The translations under genes and the position numbers were made by a program. The notes under the pieces are model-generated. The model searched no databases. It was given only the letters and a program-made list of their open reading frames with translations, and had not been told where the DNA came from. Below, in pieces: positions 1 to 12,299 of a DNA stretch of 64,000 bases. How positions within the stretch are numbered: position 1 is the first letter of the stretch; each line of letters begins with the position of its first letter. Source of the DNA: Silene conica (Eukaryota > Streptophyta > Magnoliopsida > Caryophyllales > Caryophyllaceae); NCBI GenBank assembly GCA_029255685.2, contig CM055317.2:73893460-73957459 (forward strand), read 5' to 3'.

Positions 1-388
1 CGTATTTTATAATCCCGGACACGTTATTACCATAACAGAAATAGAAACACGATATTCCAATTGCCAAAGTTACGTTTGAAAGGACATCTAGATTTCAAAA
101 TTTTGTGAATTATGTGACTATGTCCTTGTTAAGATTAAAAGGACACATTCTTATCATCTAGTTAATACGGGCACTTCTCTTAATTAGCCTTTTCGTGTCC
201 GACACTCGAATATCCGACACTCGTTGGAAACATGGCTAAACATATTATAGTTTAGACGAGGAATAAAATTTTAAAAAAGTTCGATTAGAAGATGAATTTG
301 GGTGGAAAAATGAGAATTAGTTATAGTAAAGGTCGAATTGTACCTTTAATTGTTTAAATTTAGTTTCAAATACATAATAAAAATAAAA
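1..388. other. Intergenic, no gene seen
   Basis: AT-rich sequence with short repeated strings of the type 'gtccgacac' near 200-225. Similar 'cgtgtccgtgtctg' strings reappear just beyond the Helitron at about 4375-4400, so the Helitron may have inserted into an older repeat. No coding region is supported. Confidence 0.5.
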
Positions 389-3300
389 TCAATATATATA
401 ATTAAAGGAAGCTTTTTTCTAAGCACTTGGTAGTCTCCACTTTTTACAAAACACTTATTTATAAATAATGATTTATTTACAATTTTTCTACTAGCTAGAA
501 TTAGGAGATAATTAATTATTTACAATTTTTCTACTAGAATTAGAAGATAATTAATTATTTACAATTTTTCTACTAGAATTAGAAAACTAGAAAATAGATG
601 TTTAGGTAATAATTTATTTATAATTTTCCAATTAGAATTAAAATAAGAAAATAATAAATTATTTACAACTTTTCTATAAAATATAGAAAAATAAAAAATA
701 GCTGATTATTAACAATTTTCCTATTAGACTTAGAACATTATTATTTTTTAATATTTATATACTTACTATTTAAATTTATTAACTTTATTCAACAATTTTA
801 TTAAAAATGAAAATCGGAAATGAATTAGAATAATTGATTATTTACAATTTTCCTATCTTAGAACATTATTCTTTAATATTTATATATTTACTATTTAAGG
901 TTATTAATAGTATTCAGCGTTTCTATTAAAAATGAAAATGAGTCAAAAATAGTCTCACAGGGATACAAGAGTAATAAGACAAATCTTTTACTTTTTCTTA
1001 TACATTATGTTCTTATCTTTTCCATATTACTAGACCATTCAAACTTAAAATGAATACCTCCATCTTAATTAAAAATGTGTGGAACTAATAAATGAAATTA
1101 ATTAAATATTTAAGTCTAAACAAATTCCTACCTAAATGGAACATTTGCGATCAACCATATTCGACCAAATTAAAAGCAACACTATTATTTTTTGGTACAA
1201 GAGTAGCACTACTATTCAAGTGAATATTATGCACTTTCGTACTTAATTATGCGTAAGAAATGAGATAATTTATTTAATTAAATAAAAAAAATAAGATAAA
1301 TGCCAAGTATATTATACTTTAGAGAAACCCAAAAATGTCAAATTTACATTTAATTAGTATAAATATAAATATTAAAGACTATAATGATGATGTAGATAGG
1401 TGCATGAAGTGGAATAATTGTGTGGATGACACGTGTTTAAATGGGTATTGAAATGTATTTCATAAATAACAATATTTATTCCTTCATATTTATTTAACGA
1501 TGAGACATTGTGTTATAAAATGACATATTTTTTTACGGGGGCGGAAGTAGATAGGTTTTGAGGGAGGAGGTAAGTGTCTTCAGGGGTAGGGTTACTCTCC
1601 AACGTTTAAGAGTATTATTTGAGTAGTACAAGAAAATTGGTCAGAGATGTTCAAGAATACAATTTATGATTCTAATGACCAAGTTGGTTAGTTGGGTTGT
1701 CAAGTTACGATTTAAGGAGTATAAATATAAATATATATAGATATTAAAGAACATAATGATGTAGGTGATCTGAGTTAAGCGGAATAATTGTGTTGATGAG
1801 ATGAAATGCAAATGGGTAATAATAAAAGGTATTCATTTAACAAAGTAATGACAAATAAATGGTGTTTCCGAGACGGATAGAATAAGCCGTAAGTAGATCA
1901 AAAATATTTTCTAATTAGTATTAGATTATAGTTTATTATAGTCCGTATTCTTTTTCTCCCTTCATATTTTCAACTTATTTCTTACAGTGTGACGTTGTTT
2001 TATAGGGTAGGGTTGATTTTAAATTGTATGTCCATTTGTTTAGGGATGGGGATAAATAGATCTCGAGGGATGAGCTAAGTATCTTGGGGGATAGAGTTAC
2101 TCTCCGACGTTTAAAAGTGTGATGTAAGTTGCACAAGAAAATGGCTATAGGTTAGGGTTGTTCAGAGATACGATTGATTATGTTAGTCAAATTAGGTAGT
2201 TATGTAAGAAGGGTATGACGAATACCTAAACGGTGTCGAAAAAAGCTGCGTATGTACTACAGAATGAATAGAACAACTAAGCAAGTACATAGGTAGATAA
2301 ATTTTATTTCAAAAATTCTATTTTATGTGATAATAACAAAGGCATAAATGTTATGAAAAGAGCTTAAAGATCTCTAAAGTAACATGTATGTATACTCAAT
2401 TTTGATTGTTATAGCGCGGCGGGGTTTGATTTTACATTAGATATATCTATTATTTTGAGCAGTCGGGGTAAATAGGTTTTGAGAGAGGAGGTAAGTGTCT
2501 TGGGGTAGGGGCAGGGTTACTCCACGACGTTGAAGAGTGTGAGAGTATTACAAATAAATGTCAGTAGGATGAGGTCTCCAGGGATACATTTTACAATTGA
2601 TTTTAATGGTTAAGTTGGTTAAGTGGGTGAGAATGGTACTCCATGGGTAGGATTACTCCCTGACGTTTACGAGTGTGATTTAAAAGATAGAAAAATATAT
2701 TCATATGTAGAGCTTAGTTGTTTAGGGATATGAATATGGTTAAGGCTGATTCTGATGGGTTTGGGTGGTTAGTCGGGTGGAAATGGTTGAATATGTGAAG
2801 AAGTGGATAACGTGAGAAATTGATTGGTAAAGGTAAATGAATAAATTTTATTTGAAAATGTGTATTATATGAGAAAAGAACCGACAAATATATAAATATA
2901 GGCTAAAAACATTTAAAATATCACGTGTATAAACTCAATTTTATTTATTTGTTAGACACAAAACTAAACAATCAAATGTTATACTCTCTTCAATCCTATT
3001 GAATGCTCCATTGAGCCGGGGAATAATTTTTAATGTGGAATGGCGTTATAGTGTTTTTTGTGGGATTATTTTTGAAAATATTTAGAGGTGTGTATAAAAT
3101 AGAAGAATATATTTATGTCAATTATTTTACCAAGTATGGAAGGAAAACATTGGATTAAATTGTACAAAAATACAATGTGGGAACATTGGATAAGAATAAA
3201 GGAAGTATATGTCATGTCAGTATTATATCGAGGTAGATAGGTCTGGAGGTAGGAGGTAAGTGTCTTGGGGATAGAGTTATTTTCCGACATTTATGAGTGA

Positions 3301-4301
3301 GATTTGAGTAGTACAAGTAAATATGGATACGATGGGGTTGTTCAGCTGGGATGCGCATATGGTTAATTCTGATGGTCAAGTTGGTTAGTTGATTGAAAAT
3401 GGTACGAAAAATGCCTGAATGGTGTGGAAAATAGGGGGTATGTAGCAAGAAAACCGAGGAAGTAGATTAATTTATTTCAAGGTTGTATTATGTGTAAATG
3501 ACTTAGGCATAGATGCTATGAAAACTCAATTTTGTTTTTTTCTTGTGAAACACAAAAATAAGTAATCAAATGTTAATAAATATCATGTCAAATGTCAATA
3601 TATAGTATTATTAACGTTTAACTAGGTTAATTTTTTGTCTTGGTGATTAAAAAAGACATCGTGGTTTGAATTTTACACCCAATTTCAATGTAACATCTCA
3701 AGTGTTGTATCCACCGTTCATTCCTTAACACTTCTTTCATACCTCTTTTGTTAACCAAACATAAAAATTGCATGTTTTTGTTTTCTCCATTAAGGATTTC
3801 TCATTCAAACAAGATCGGTTTTAAAAGAAGAAGTTAGCTAGGTTTCTGATACATACATGGATGAACTTTTCAAAGGGAGAGCTAACTTTGAGGGATAAGT
3901 CGGGTGTTTCGTGAAGGATGGGTGACTTGAATATTTTAGGTGTGTATTGGAAGCTAGAAAAGAGTGTTGATGAGTTAAATGGTTGTTTGAGATAGCAATA
4001 AAGATGACTAAATCGCATTTGATGATTAATTTTATAATAGGTTAGTAGGTGTGGCTTTGGATTGTGGACCGTTTCATGTGTTGTTTGAAGAGTAAGAGTA
4101 GTGGTTTGAAAGATTCTTTCGTGAGGTACTGTAGATGATGGTGATGTAATTTTATTAACAAAATAACACATGTATAGAACAAACTAATATTATTTTTGTA
4201 TAAAAAAAGTCTTATAATTTACTTTTGATTTACATGGTGAAAATTTTATGAATACCAAAAATTAATTTAGTATCCGTGCATCGCACGGGCAAAAATACTA
4301 G
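389..4301 (+). mobile_element. Non-autonomous Helitron-like element 1
   Basis: The 5' end begins TCAATATATATAATTAAAGG directly after an A. The 3' end carries the hairpin CCGTGCATCGCACGG followed by CTAG and then a T, so insertion is between A and T with no target duplication, as is typical of Helitrons. Both ends match the element at 12,230-17,248, which supports the boundaries. No Rep/helicase ORF is visible, so it is non-autonomous. The first 500 bases are AT-rich tandem motifs (ttatttacaatttttcta). The remainder holds about four degenerate copies of a module reading 'ggaggtaagtgtctt...gggttactctccgacgttt' near 1560, 2050, 2480 and 3240. Confidence 0.8.
440..900. repeat. AT-rich tandem repeats in Helitron 1
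   Basis: Imperfect repeats of about 55-70 bp built on 'ttatttacaatttttctactagaattag'-like text. The same array occurs in the same relative position of the second Helitron (about 12,300-13,080), so it belongs to the element and not to the insertion site. Confidence 0.6.
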
Positions 4302-4470
4302 TTATACATTATTTATAACCATAAAATATATATTTTATTATATTTAAATGACGTGTCTTGTGTCCTAAATTTTGTCGTGTCCGTGTCTGTGTCTGTTTTA
4401 GTGCTACATAGCTTATCATTGACATTTCTCTTTTGTGACCGACACATTCTTATATATTCGACACAAAACT
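4302..4470. other. Spacer after Helitron 1
   Basis: AT-rich sequence followed by 'gtgtccgtgtctgtgtctg' microsatellite-like text. No gene is seen. Confidence 0.4.
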
Positions 4471-5080
4471 AGTGGATTGTTTGGTTCCCTTGGAAAAACA
4501 TGGGAAATGAAAATTCCTATAAAGTGCGAATAAAAGAATTGTTTGGTTGCCATTTTTTTGTAACAATGGGGAAGTGCCACTTCCCATGGAAGTAACCTCC
4601 TGCATAATGGAGGAAGTTGCTTACCGACTCCCCCTTGATGTGTTGAAGTTCCGATGGAAGTGAATTCCCACATTGGCAACCAAACAATTTTAGCAAATTC
4701 CCATGAATTAGACGAGAGACCTTATTTCTCATGAATTTGTATTTCATGGGATATTGTAATTCTCGTATCAACCAAATGACCCCTCGACATATTATGTTGT
4801 TTGGTTGCTCTTTGAAAAACATGGGAAGTGAAAATTACCATGAAGTGTAAATAAGAGAATTGTTTGGTTGCCCTCTTTTTGTAAAAATGGAGGAAGTGTC
4901 ACTTCCCATGGAAGTAACTTCCTGCATAAATAGGGAAATTGCTTACCGACTCCCCCGTGGTGTGTTGAAGTTCTTATGAAAGTGAATTCTCACATTGACA
5001 ACCAAACAATTTTAGCCAATTTCCATAAATTAGACAAGGGAGCTTATTTCCCATGAATTTGTATTTCATGGGATGTGTGC
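4471..5080. repeat. Two tandem copies of a Tourist-like MITE
   Basis: Two roughly 300-bp units in head-to-tail order start near 4471 ('ttgtttggttccc') and near 4799 ('ttgtttggttgctc'). They share long stretches such as 'aaaaacatgggaa', 'aattgtttggttgcc' and 'cacttcccatggaagtaac'. The 'gtttggttg' motif near the left ends is answered by 'aaccaaatg' or 'aaccaaaca' in inverted orientation, typical of the 'tcgtttggtt' class of plant Tourist/PIF-like MITEs. Precise ends and target duplications were not resolved. Open frames through this region are repeat-derived. Confidence 0.5.
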
Positions 5081-5731
5081 ATATATGATATTTCGATTTA
5101 TTTTCCAATACTAGAACCATTGCTAAACCTTACTCTATAACTTCATTCGATATTAGAATTATTGCTAAACCTTATTCTATAACTTTACCCATTGGTCAGA
5201 TCATAGTGTGATAACATATCAGAACTCGACTATATTAGATGGGTATCATTACAACTTAATAAATCGCCGAATCATGACTTTCTCATACTATTAACCTAAT
5301 CATCATTGAAATTGTCCATGCTATATCGGAGACCATTTTTTATATGTTGTTCCCTTTGTCCCAACTTCCAAGTTACCCCAACATGTATATTTTATATAGT
5401 TGCTATATAACTATATAAGTATGATTTAGGCTATTAACGTATACGCTAAAGATACACGTCAATTAAAAAATCCGTATTTTTAAAAATATTTGTCATATAC
5501 AATGCTCAAGTTATGTTTTTGTTCACTTATTTTGGTAATCTTTTTGTTTGATTCTTCTTGTAAAGTATGGTGGATGGGTGGCCGGTCGCACTAATATGTT
5601 ATTGTCGATAATTATAGTGAAATTATTTTATAGTATGAGCACAAAGCACCCGGCACTCATCTATTAATAGCAATAAGTCCATAAATGCAATTATATAATC
5701 AATAAAATATCCGTTAAAAAAGAAACAAAAA
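5081..5731. other. Intergenic, no gene seen
   Basis: AT-rich sequence without a coding region or clear repeat. Confidence 0.5.
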
Positions 5732-5733
5732 TA

Positions 5734-6180
5734 CTCCCTCCTACCCAAGATAAGTGTCCCGTTTGCCATTTTTCTTTATTCGTTAAAGTGTCCCGTTTGG
5801 TACTATTTGGACGGTTCTATTACGTTTTTACCCTTCCCTATTTACATTTACAGTTAGTCTTGCTTGTGACGGGTCGGGTGGAGAGACGGATAATGACACT
5901 CACAAAACGAATAGGGGACAAGGTGAGGCACCCCCATGTGCTTCCCTCTCTCCTCTAAATGGGCAATTTGTGAGACAAAATGGTATCCGTCTTCTCTTTG
6001 TGACGGATACCCTCAGTCTACAATGAGAATTTGTGTTACATTTATTACCCACCCACTCACCCCTAACCCAATAGAATACCTTCTCTCTCCAATCTAAATA
6101 CCCCTACCCTACCCAAAATACACAAACCATAAATGCTTGACTCACTACCAAAGGGGACACTTATCCCGGGTAGGAGGGAG
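5734..6180. mobile_element. Stowaway-type MITE (family A)
   Basis: Terminal inverted repeats start CTCCCTCCTACCC and end with its complement GGGTAGGAGGGAG. They extend about 30 bp inward through 'ataagtgtccc'/'gggacacttat'. The element is flanked by the dinucleotide TA on both sides, the Tc1/mariner (Stowaway) target duplication. It is 447 bp long and has no coding capacity. Confidence 0.8.
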
Positions 6181-6182
6181 TA

Positions 6183-6799
6183 TAATGTATATTTTTTTTT
6201 CCAAAAAATACCCTTAAAAAAGACTAACCGAGAGGATATGTATTTGTGTTAAATAAGATTAATAGCAAAATGTCTTAATAGTTTTCTTTCTTTCTTTTCT
6301 ATATAAATAAAATTAAAAAGACGATTGCACAAATAAGATAATACATCCAGATTTATATGAGCATCGTAATCCAAGACAAATATAATTGAGCTTATATGCA
6401 ATTTTTTTAAGCATTTAGAAATTTTGATTTACATTTTTATTATTTAGATGTTCAAAAATCAAAATTTATTGAGTTTATACATATGTTTCAATATAATAGT
6501 TGAAGTTAGTTTTTTTTTATAAATACACTTAGATTATTTTCAATAAAACTCGTCAAATGTACATAAAAACTCAAATCATTTGTTATAAAATTTTAAATCT
6601 ATATTAACTAATTGTATAGCCACTAATTAAAACGATTGTAACGTTGATAATAAGATTTAAACTTAGATCATGAAGAACCTTTCTCATAACTTTATTAAAT
6701 GAGTTATTTAACATCTACTCAATATCCTAATTATAAATTTAATACCCCACGAAATAGTATACTCACTCCGATCGAGACAAAAAGTAACGGCTATGCAAC
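6183..6799. other. Intergenic, no gene seen
   Basis: AT-rich sequence between two MITEs. No gene or RNA is recognised. Confidence 0.5.
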
Positions 6800-6801
6800 T
6801 A

Positions 6802-7059
6802 CTCCCTCCATTCTTTTTATATCACCCCATTCCCCTTTTTGACACTATTCACAATCGAGTATTCAACGTCAGTTTTCTCTCAATCCGTTCACGGAAATAT
6901 ATTCATGTGAGATCTTTTTTAATTTGTCTTGATAAGAGGATTAAGAATATCAAAATTTTATAATTTTTAGAAATATGTAGCTAAAGATATAATCGAAACA
7001 AAATGAGTATTAACAAACGTGTATAAAGAAATGAGATGATATAAAAAGAATGGAGGGAG
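6802..7059. mobile_element. Stowaway-type MITE (family B, copy 1)
   Basis: Inverted ends 'ctccctccattcttttta' and its complement, flanked by TA. It is 258 bp. A second copy with the same ends and a closely similar interior ('tctcaatccgttcacggaaa') is at 62,153-62,414. Confidence 0.85.
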
Positions 7060-7289
7060 TATGAACTATGCATAATACTCGTATAGTTGTATAGTATTAT
7101 AGTATTATAATATTAATATAATCTTTGTATATTTTCCAACATTCTTACTTTTCTCTGATGTCAGAAGACTTTAACTTTACAGTACTACGTATTATATTGA
7201 CATTTCCCCACACATTTTATTGCACTTTCTCCAGGGGAAGCCATTAAAATCATCCTATTGAAAAAGCTCTGAAATTAGCTCTTCTTTCT

Positions 7290-7584
7290 GTAAGTTCTCA
7301 TCGACCCACTTCATTATTTTTAATTTCTTAATTACCCTTTTCGTTTCATCTCTTAATTTTACATTATTTTATCTCAGTATTTATTTCCATCATGAATGTT
7401 TAGAGAGTGTATAAATTATAATTATAATTTATTTAATTTAGTTTTTACCGTTATTATGACATGTTAGATTTAATACCATTAATTGATCTTACAATTATTA
7501 TAATTAAATAGAGCCTGTATGGAAGAAATTATAATAACTAAGCTTGATATTTAGTTTTTTTTTTTTTTTTATATATTTATGCAG
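7290..7584 (+). other. Probable 5' UTR intron of the GT47 gene
   Basis: A good donor (CTTTCTG followed by GTAAGTT) at 7290 and a polypyrimidine-rich acceptor (T-run, then TTATGCAG) ending at 7584 lie upstream of the start codon at 8152. Many plant GT47 genes have leader introns. The leader between 7585 and 8151 contains several short upstream ATGs, so another leader intron is possible. There is no transcript evidence. Confidence 0.35.
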
Positions 7585-8151
7585 GTTAAACTTGCAGATT
7601 TTCTGTTGTTGCGGAATTAAGCTTGATATTTAGTTAATCCCAATCCGTTTTCACAAATAATAAAACCCGTTTTCTAAGTGTTTAAAGGAGATTATGCTTT
7701 GTATCAAGAAAAATTGATGAGGTTTTTGTAGCTCGAGGTTGGTGACAATGGTGAGGGTTTGTTGGCTGTAAAATATGGTCTAATGATCTAAAGATTGAAC
7801 TTTGAATGAGTCGCTGCGATTTCGATGATCTTAGTCAAGATCATTTACCATAAATTGTACAAATTTGAGATTTTAGAATTTGTGTTATGTGATAGATTGG
7901 CCCTCTAGTCACTTAAATCCTAATAAATTTAGTGTTTTTTCTTAGCTAAGAGCTATGCGATGCCTGGTGGTTTGGAGAAGTTATTAGTCCTCCGATCCAG
8001 TCATTTGTTTGTCGTTGATTGAAATACTTCTCACAGGAGTAAAACAACGGAAAACAAATGAACGGGGTAGAAGGAGTAGTTAGTTATGTAGTTATGATTG
8101 ATAGGGTGAAACCTTGGGAGTAAATAAATTGTATGTGCAAAGCAAATAGCT

Positions 8152-10034
8152 ATGTCAGGGAAGACCTTGCGATCTTCAAGGTTTTTTCTGAGCATAATCG
8201 GGTTTTTGATGATGTTCGTGGTGCTGTCATCATTCTTTCTTTTTCATTCTGTCATTAACCCGTTTGAAGATTCCTCGGTTTTTGAGTTCATTGGTGTTGT
8301 TGATGAACGTGTTTATATGAAACCCGAGGATGATGTTGATCTAGTTGAGCCTGTTGTGCCATTACAACTTTCATCGATAAAAGAAACGCGTGAGATTAAG
8401 GAAAACACAGTAAAATATGATGCCTCTTGTGATGAAACTAAAGCTCTCCTCAGAGTGTATATGTATGATTTGTCTCCGGAATTCCACTTTGGGTTGTTGG
8501 ATTGGAAGCCCGTCTCAAATGAAATATGGCCTGATGTTAGTAATCCCAGTCAAGTCCCACGTTATCGCGGGGGGTTGAATCTGCAGCATAGTGTAGAATA
8601 TTGGCTCACTCTTGATCTTCTGTCATCTAACATTAAGGAAATAGTTAGACCTTGTTCTGTTTTTAGAGTGAAAAATCCAAGTGAGGCCGATGTTATTTTT
8701 GTACCCTTTTTTGCATCTGTAAGTTACAATCGACACTCCAAGGTTGACGATACAGAAAAATTCAGCCTTGATAGAAAAATACAGAAACGGCTGGTCAACT
8801 TCTTGACGAGGCGTCCAGAGTGGCGGGAGTCTAGAGGAAAGGACCATGTCATTGTAGCACATCATCCAAATAGCTTGTTGTACGCGAGAAGTAAGTTGGG
8901 TTCCGCCCGGTTTGTCCTTGCTGATTTTGGGAGGTATGAGACGAAGACTGCCAATATAGAAAAGGATGTCATCGCTCCTTACAAACATGTTGTCAGTAGT
9001 ATCAGCAATAACATCTCGGCGCCATTTGATGCCCGGCCTACATTGATTTATTTCCAAGGAGCAATATTTCGGAAGGATGTGAGTAATCTCAACTCTTTTG
9101 ACTCTTTATTCCCACCAATCTTCTTTGTGATGATATATTTATGTTAATTTTGTTGGACATTATCCGTGACTTGGTAATGCTCTTGTTTACTAAGGTTTTC
9201 TGTTGTAAATGAGGTTAGTGGAGGTATGATGTTGCATTAGTATTTGATAAATCTAGTTTTTGCAGAATAACACAGAATTTTATGAACAAACTGTTATAGA
9301 ATCTGATACAAAGTTCGATGTTTACATGGTTCAAGACTTCAAGTCTGTACATCTGTTCTTACGTTTCATAATACTGATGCGATTTGTATTTTTGAATGTA
9401 ATTAAGCAAAATGGCTCGCTAAACCGTGTGACTCACATCACATGTTGTGAAGTAGTTATTCTTTCGTTGAAACTGTTACTGAAGTCATGTTCTAACACAC
9501 GGGTAAATTGTGTAACTTGCTCCGATTTTTTAATAGGGAGGAGCCGTTCGCCAAGAACTATATTATCTGCTCAAAGATGAGAATGACGTTCACTTTACAT
9601 TTGGAAGCGCACAAAAGAGTGGAGTACGCGAAGCAAGCCAAGGAATGGGATCTTCCAAATTTTGTTTAAACATTGCTGGAGACACCCCATCTTCAAACCG
9701 TCTTTTTGATGCCATTGTTAGCCATTGTGTCCCTGTAATTATAAGTGACGACATCGAGCTTCCATACGAGGACATACTGAACTACTCTGATTTCAGTGTG
9801 TTTGTACGAGCCACTGATGCTGTGAAGGAAGGATTCTTGCTGAATCTTCTTCGGGGAATCCAAAAAGATGAGTGGACTAAGATGTGGGAGAGGCTCAAAG
9901 AAGTTGCCCATCATTTCGAGTATCAGTACCCGTCTAAGCCAGGTGATGCTGTCGATATGATTTGGCAAGCATTAGCTCGGAAACAATCTGCTGTGAACAT
10001 GAATCGTACTGAGAGAGTATATCGAACGCCTTAA
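8152..10034 (+). CDS. Exostosin-family GT47 glycosyltransferase, ARAD1-like
   Basis: Two exons, 8152-9078 and 9537-10034, join in phase 0 to give 474 residues. The intron is 9079-9536 (GTGAGT...TTAATAG). The protein has a short cytosolic N-terminus, one membrane anchor at about residues 11-34 (type II Golgi topology), then a stem. The exostosin domain starts at RVYMYDLSPEFHFGLL (about 101-116) and includes the conserved C-terminal nucleotide-sugar region KFCLNIAGDTPSSNRLFD (about 350-367) and VPVIISDDIELPYED. Length and motif order fit plant GT47 proteins of the ARAD group, probable arabinosyltransferases acting on pectic arabinan in the Golgi. The exact donor sugar and acceptor are inferred from family membership only. 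The start is the first ATG giving the TM anchor directly. The gene appears intact. Confidence 0.88.
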
Positions 10035-10540
10035 CTATTCTCCACTCGTCTTCTGGTAAGTCTGTCATTGAGTGCATATAGATAAATCTGGATCAGAGTC
10101 CATGTTGTTGCTATAGGTGGAAGGTGTACATATTGCTTTTTAATGATCAAAACCTTTAAAAACATAGGAGTTTTAACACTTGAACCCCTAGGAGTTTTCC
10201 GTTTTCATTGTGTACGTGTTCTAACAAAGAGCGTGTGACCCTTTTATCGTCAACTGTAACCATTTTTATCATGGCATAACTTAGTGAGAGACCGACTCTC
10301 AAAACCGAACCAATCATTTGAAATGTTCCTTGCATATTCCTAGGCCTCAAAAAATGTAATGTAACACGAAGCACCTTTGGAAATGGTGTTCAAACCTCTA
10401 CGAATGTAGAACAGTTTTTTTTATTGCATATTTTTTAATTTGAAATAATTAAACTAATTCACTCCGTCTAACTAAAATATACGGAGTACGTCTACTACTC
10501 CGTATGTGAGTATACCTCAAAGGATTACTAAAGTTAAAAC
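10035..10540. other. Region between the GT47 gene and the peptide locus
   Basis: GT47 3' UTR and intergenic sequence. Short inverted 'ctccgt...acggag' strings occur near 10,460-10,505. No gene is supported. Confidence 0.5.
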
Positions 10541-10887
10541 TTAAAAGCTAGATGACTGGTGAGTAACATGTCCTGATCCTGGGGGAGATGGACCCTCCTT
10601 CAGTCTACTTCTCTTCCTTTAAAACCTTGATTTTCTTGTTGCTGAACTATGGTTTTCTTATGTCCTGATCCCGGGGGTGATGGTCCCTCGCCGAGTTTGC
10701 GTTCTATTCCCTTTGAACTATCATTTTCTTGTTGTTGAACTACGGTTTTGTGATGCCCTGCTCCCGGAGGTGACGGTCCTTCACCGAGTTTGCGTTCTAT
10801 GGTTTTGTAGTGTCCTGATCCTGGGGGTGACGGCCCTTCGCTGAGTTTACGATCTCTTTTCTGATTTCCTTCTTGTTGAACTACGGT
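10541..10887 (-). pseudogene. Relic 3' part of the peptide precursor, four more repeats
   Basis: Reading on past the TAA, the same frame stays open through repeats 4-6 (EGPSPPGSGHYK, EGPSPPGAGHHK, EGPSPPGSGHKK, with KTVVQQQEN linkers). A seventh copy, EGPSPPGSGHVTHQSSSF, ends at a TAA near 10,541. Repeat 7 is in another frame because one base appears to be missing just before it (near 10,605). The TAA at 10,888-10,885 stands where the other repeats have a Lys codon (AAA). The ancestral gene therefore most likely encoded seven peptide units in a single exon, and about the last half has been lost from the ORF. Confidence 0.6.
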
Positions 10888-11187
10888 TTAGTGATGCCCT
10901 GATCCCGGAGGTGACGGTCCTTCGCTGAGTTTGCGTACTATGGTTTCGTAGTGTCCTGATCCTGGGGGTGATGGTCCTTCACTGAGTTTATGATCTCTTC
11001 TCTGATTTCCTTGTTGTTGAACTACGGTTTTGTAGTGTCCTGATCCGGGGGGTGACGGCCCTTCGTGGAGTCTGCGTTCTAGTCCCTTTAAACCCATCTT
11101 TCTCGACTCTCCGGTTATAATGGAACAGGTCAAGAGAAGAAATAAAAAAATTGTACAAGAAGTTTGATTTTTGAAGGCCATATTCAA
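10888..11187 (-). CDS. Secreted multi-repeat PIP/PIPL-like peptide precursor
   Basis: A 99-residue ORF (97 if the second ATG at 11,181 is used, which matches the start of the relative at 27.2 kb). The N-terminus is a signal peptide (MAFKNQTSCTIFLFLLLTCS, cleavage probably near TGES). It is followed by three copies of EGPSPPGSGH spaced by basic and Gln-rich linkers (KTVVQQQ, RRDHKL). GPSPPGSGH fits the SGPSxxGxGH pattern of PAMP-induced secreted peptides, except that Glu stands where the first Ser is usual. Known PIPs carry one or two copies and act as apoplastic immune or growth signals through RLK7. The ORF ends at a TAA immediately after repeat 3, and four more repeats follow downstream. 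Function is inferred from the motif only. Confidence 0.65.
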   Translation of the reverse strand: MNMAFKNQTSCTIFLFLLLTCSIITGESRKMGLKGLERRLHEGPSPPGSGHYKTVVQQQGNQRRDHKLSEGPSPPGSGHYETIVRKLSEGPSPPGSGHH

Positions 11188-12006
11188 GTTAAGAAGTTTT
11201 GGTAGAAAATTAGATGGTTCGAAATTTCGAATGCAAGATTAATGGACTAGGTTTATAAAAAACTAGGTCTGTTTTGTTTCGTTTTATATGAAGCATTCAT
11301 GCATCAATTATGGCAGTAATTATTTTGTGTGATAATATCTCGTGTATTTTTTGTAAATTGTGATTATTTTTGGTTAAAAAATAACCATATTTTGATAAAT
11401 AGTGATCGTTTCACAAAAATAGGCCATTTTAATTATGGTAATAATCAATCTTTCCGATTCTCCTTCCATCGATAACTAATTTTTAGAATCTGTCGAAAAT
11501 GTGTTGAGATTCGATATAATTATTATATATATTATATATATATAAGCAAAATATAAAACTGTTGATGTGACGCAACCATGTTTTAGAATTAGGCTAACGG
11601 AGGTCTCTCATTCAACCTCATAATTTCAGTTTTTTCGGCCAATAACGTGAATAATAACTGCAATGTCAGCTTCCATTAAATATCAACTTATTAATTAATA
11701 TTCTAACCATATAATTACTTAAATTTCTCTTTTACCTTATTTATCTTTTATTATTTCTCTTTCCTAAATCTTATTTTATCTCAAATAATGTTTTTCACCC
11801 CTTTCTTTTTCTATTCTATTACTAAAACCTCATTTTATTGGAAAGTTATGAGTTTATATTTTTTTAATCATATTTTACGCTTTTCAAGTTATGCGTCAAA
11901 CTAACATGTTTAAAGTATTTACATATACACCACATATATTATTAGAATATCTAACAACTTTAATTGATAATTTCCCGTCAAAATTAAAATTGAACAACCC
12001 GTGACA
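11188..12006. other. Upstream region of the peptide gene, no other gene
   Basis: AT-rich intergenic DNA including a TATATA-rich stretch at about 11,520-11,545. It presumably carries the promoter of the minus-strand peptide gene. No specific element could be assigned. Confidence 0.4.
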
Positions 12007-12060
12007 CTAGTTTAGGACCCGTGCAAAATTGCATGGACATGTAAAAAAATATATAAATAT
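12007..12060 (-). mobile_element. Helitron 3' end, minus strand
   Basis: Read on the minus strand, a hairpin (CCATGCAATTTTGCACGG) is followed by a short spacer and CTAG next to a T. This resembles the 3' ends of the other Helitrons here. The stem has a few mismatches and no matching 5' end was found, so the element may be truncated or interrupted by the Helitron starting at 12,230. Confidence 0.45.
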
Positions 12061-12299
12061 CCATTTAAAATTTTATAGTTGTAGTATTATTTTATTTAAA
12101 AATAAATGTACAACATTTTACACACACAAATAAAAGTAGCGGATTAAAGGGTACATGCCTCACTGACATTGACAAATCCTTATTTTGATTTAATAATCAA
12201 AATACACATGATCAAAATCAATCAATCAATCAATATATATAATTAAAGGAGGCTTTTTTCGAGCGACGTGGTAGTCTCCACTTTTTATAAAACACTATA

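Noticed and set aside
4416-4822. Overlapping minus-strand frames of 87 and 101 residues
   Set aside because: Both run through the tandem Tourist-like repeat and share its repeated words; not a gene.
8623-9057. 144-residue minus-strand frame
   Set aside because: Antisense to GT47 exon 1, with no recognisable domain.
9260-9580. 106-residue plus-strand frame
   Set aside because: It lies in the GT47 intron and runs into exon 2 in a different frame; the exostosin domain is continuous when 9079-9536 is removed.
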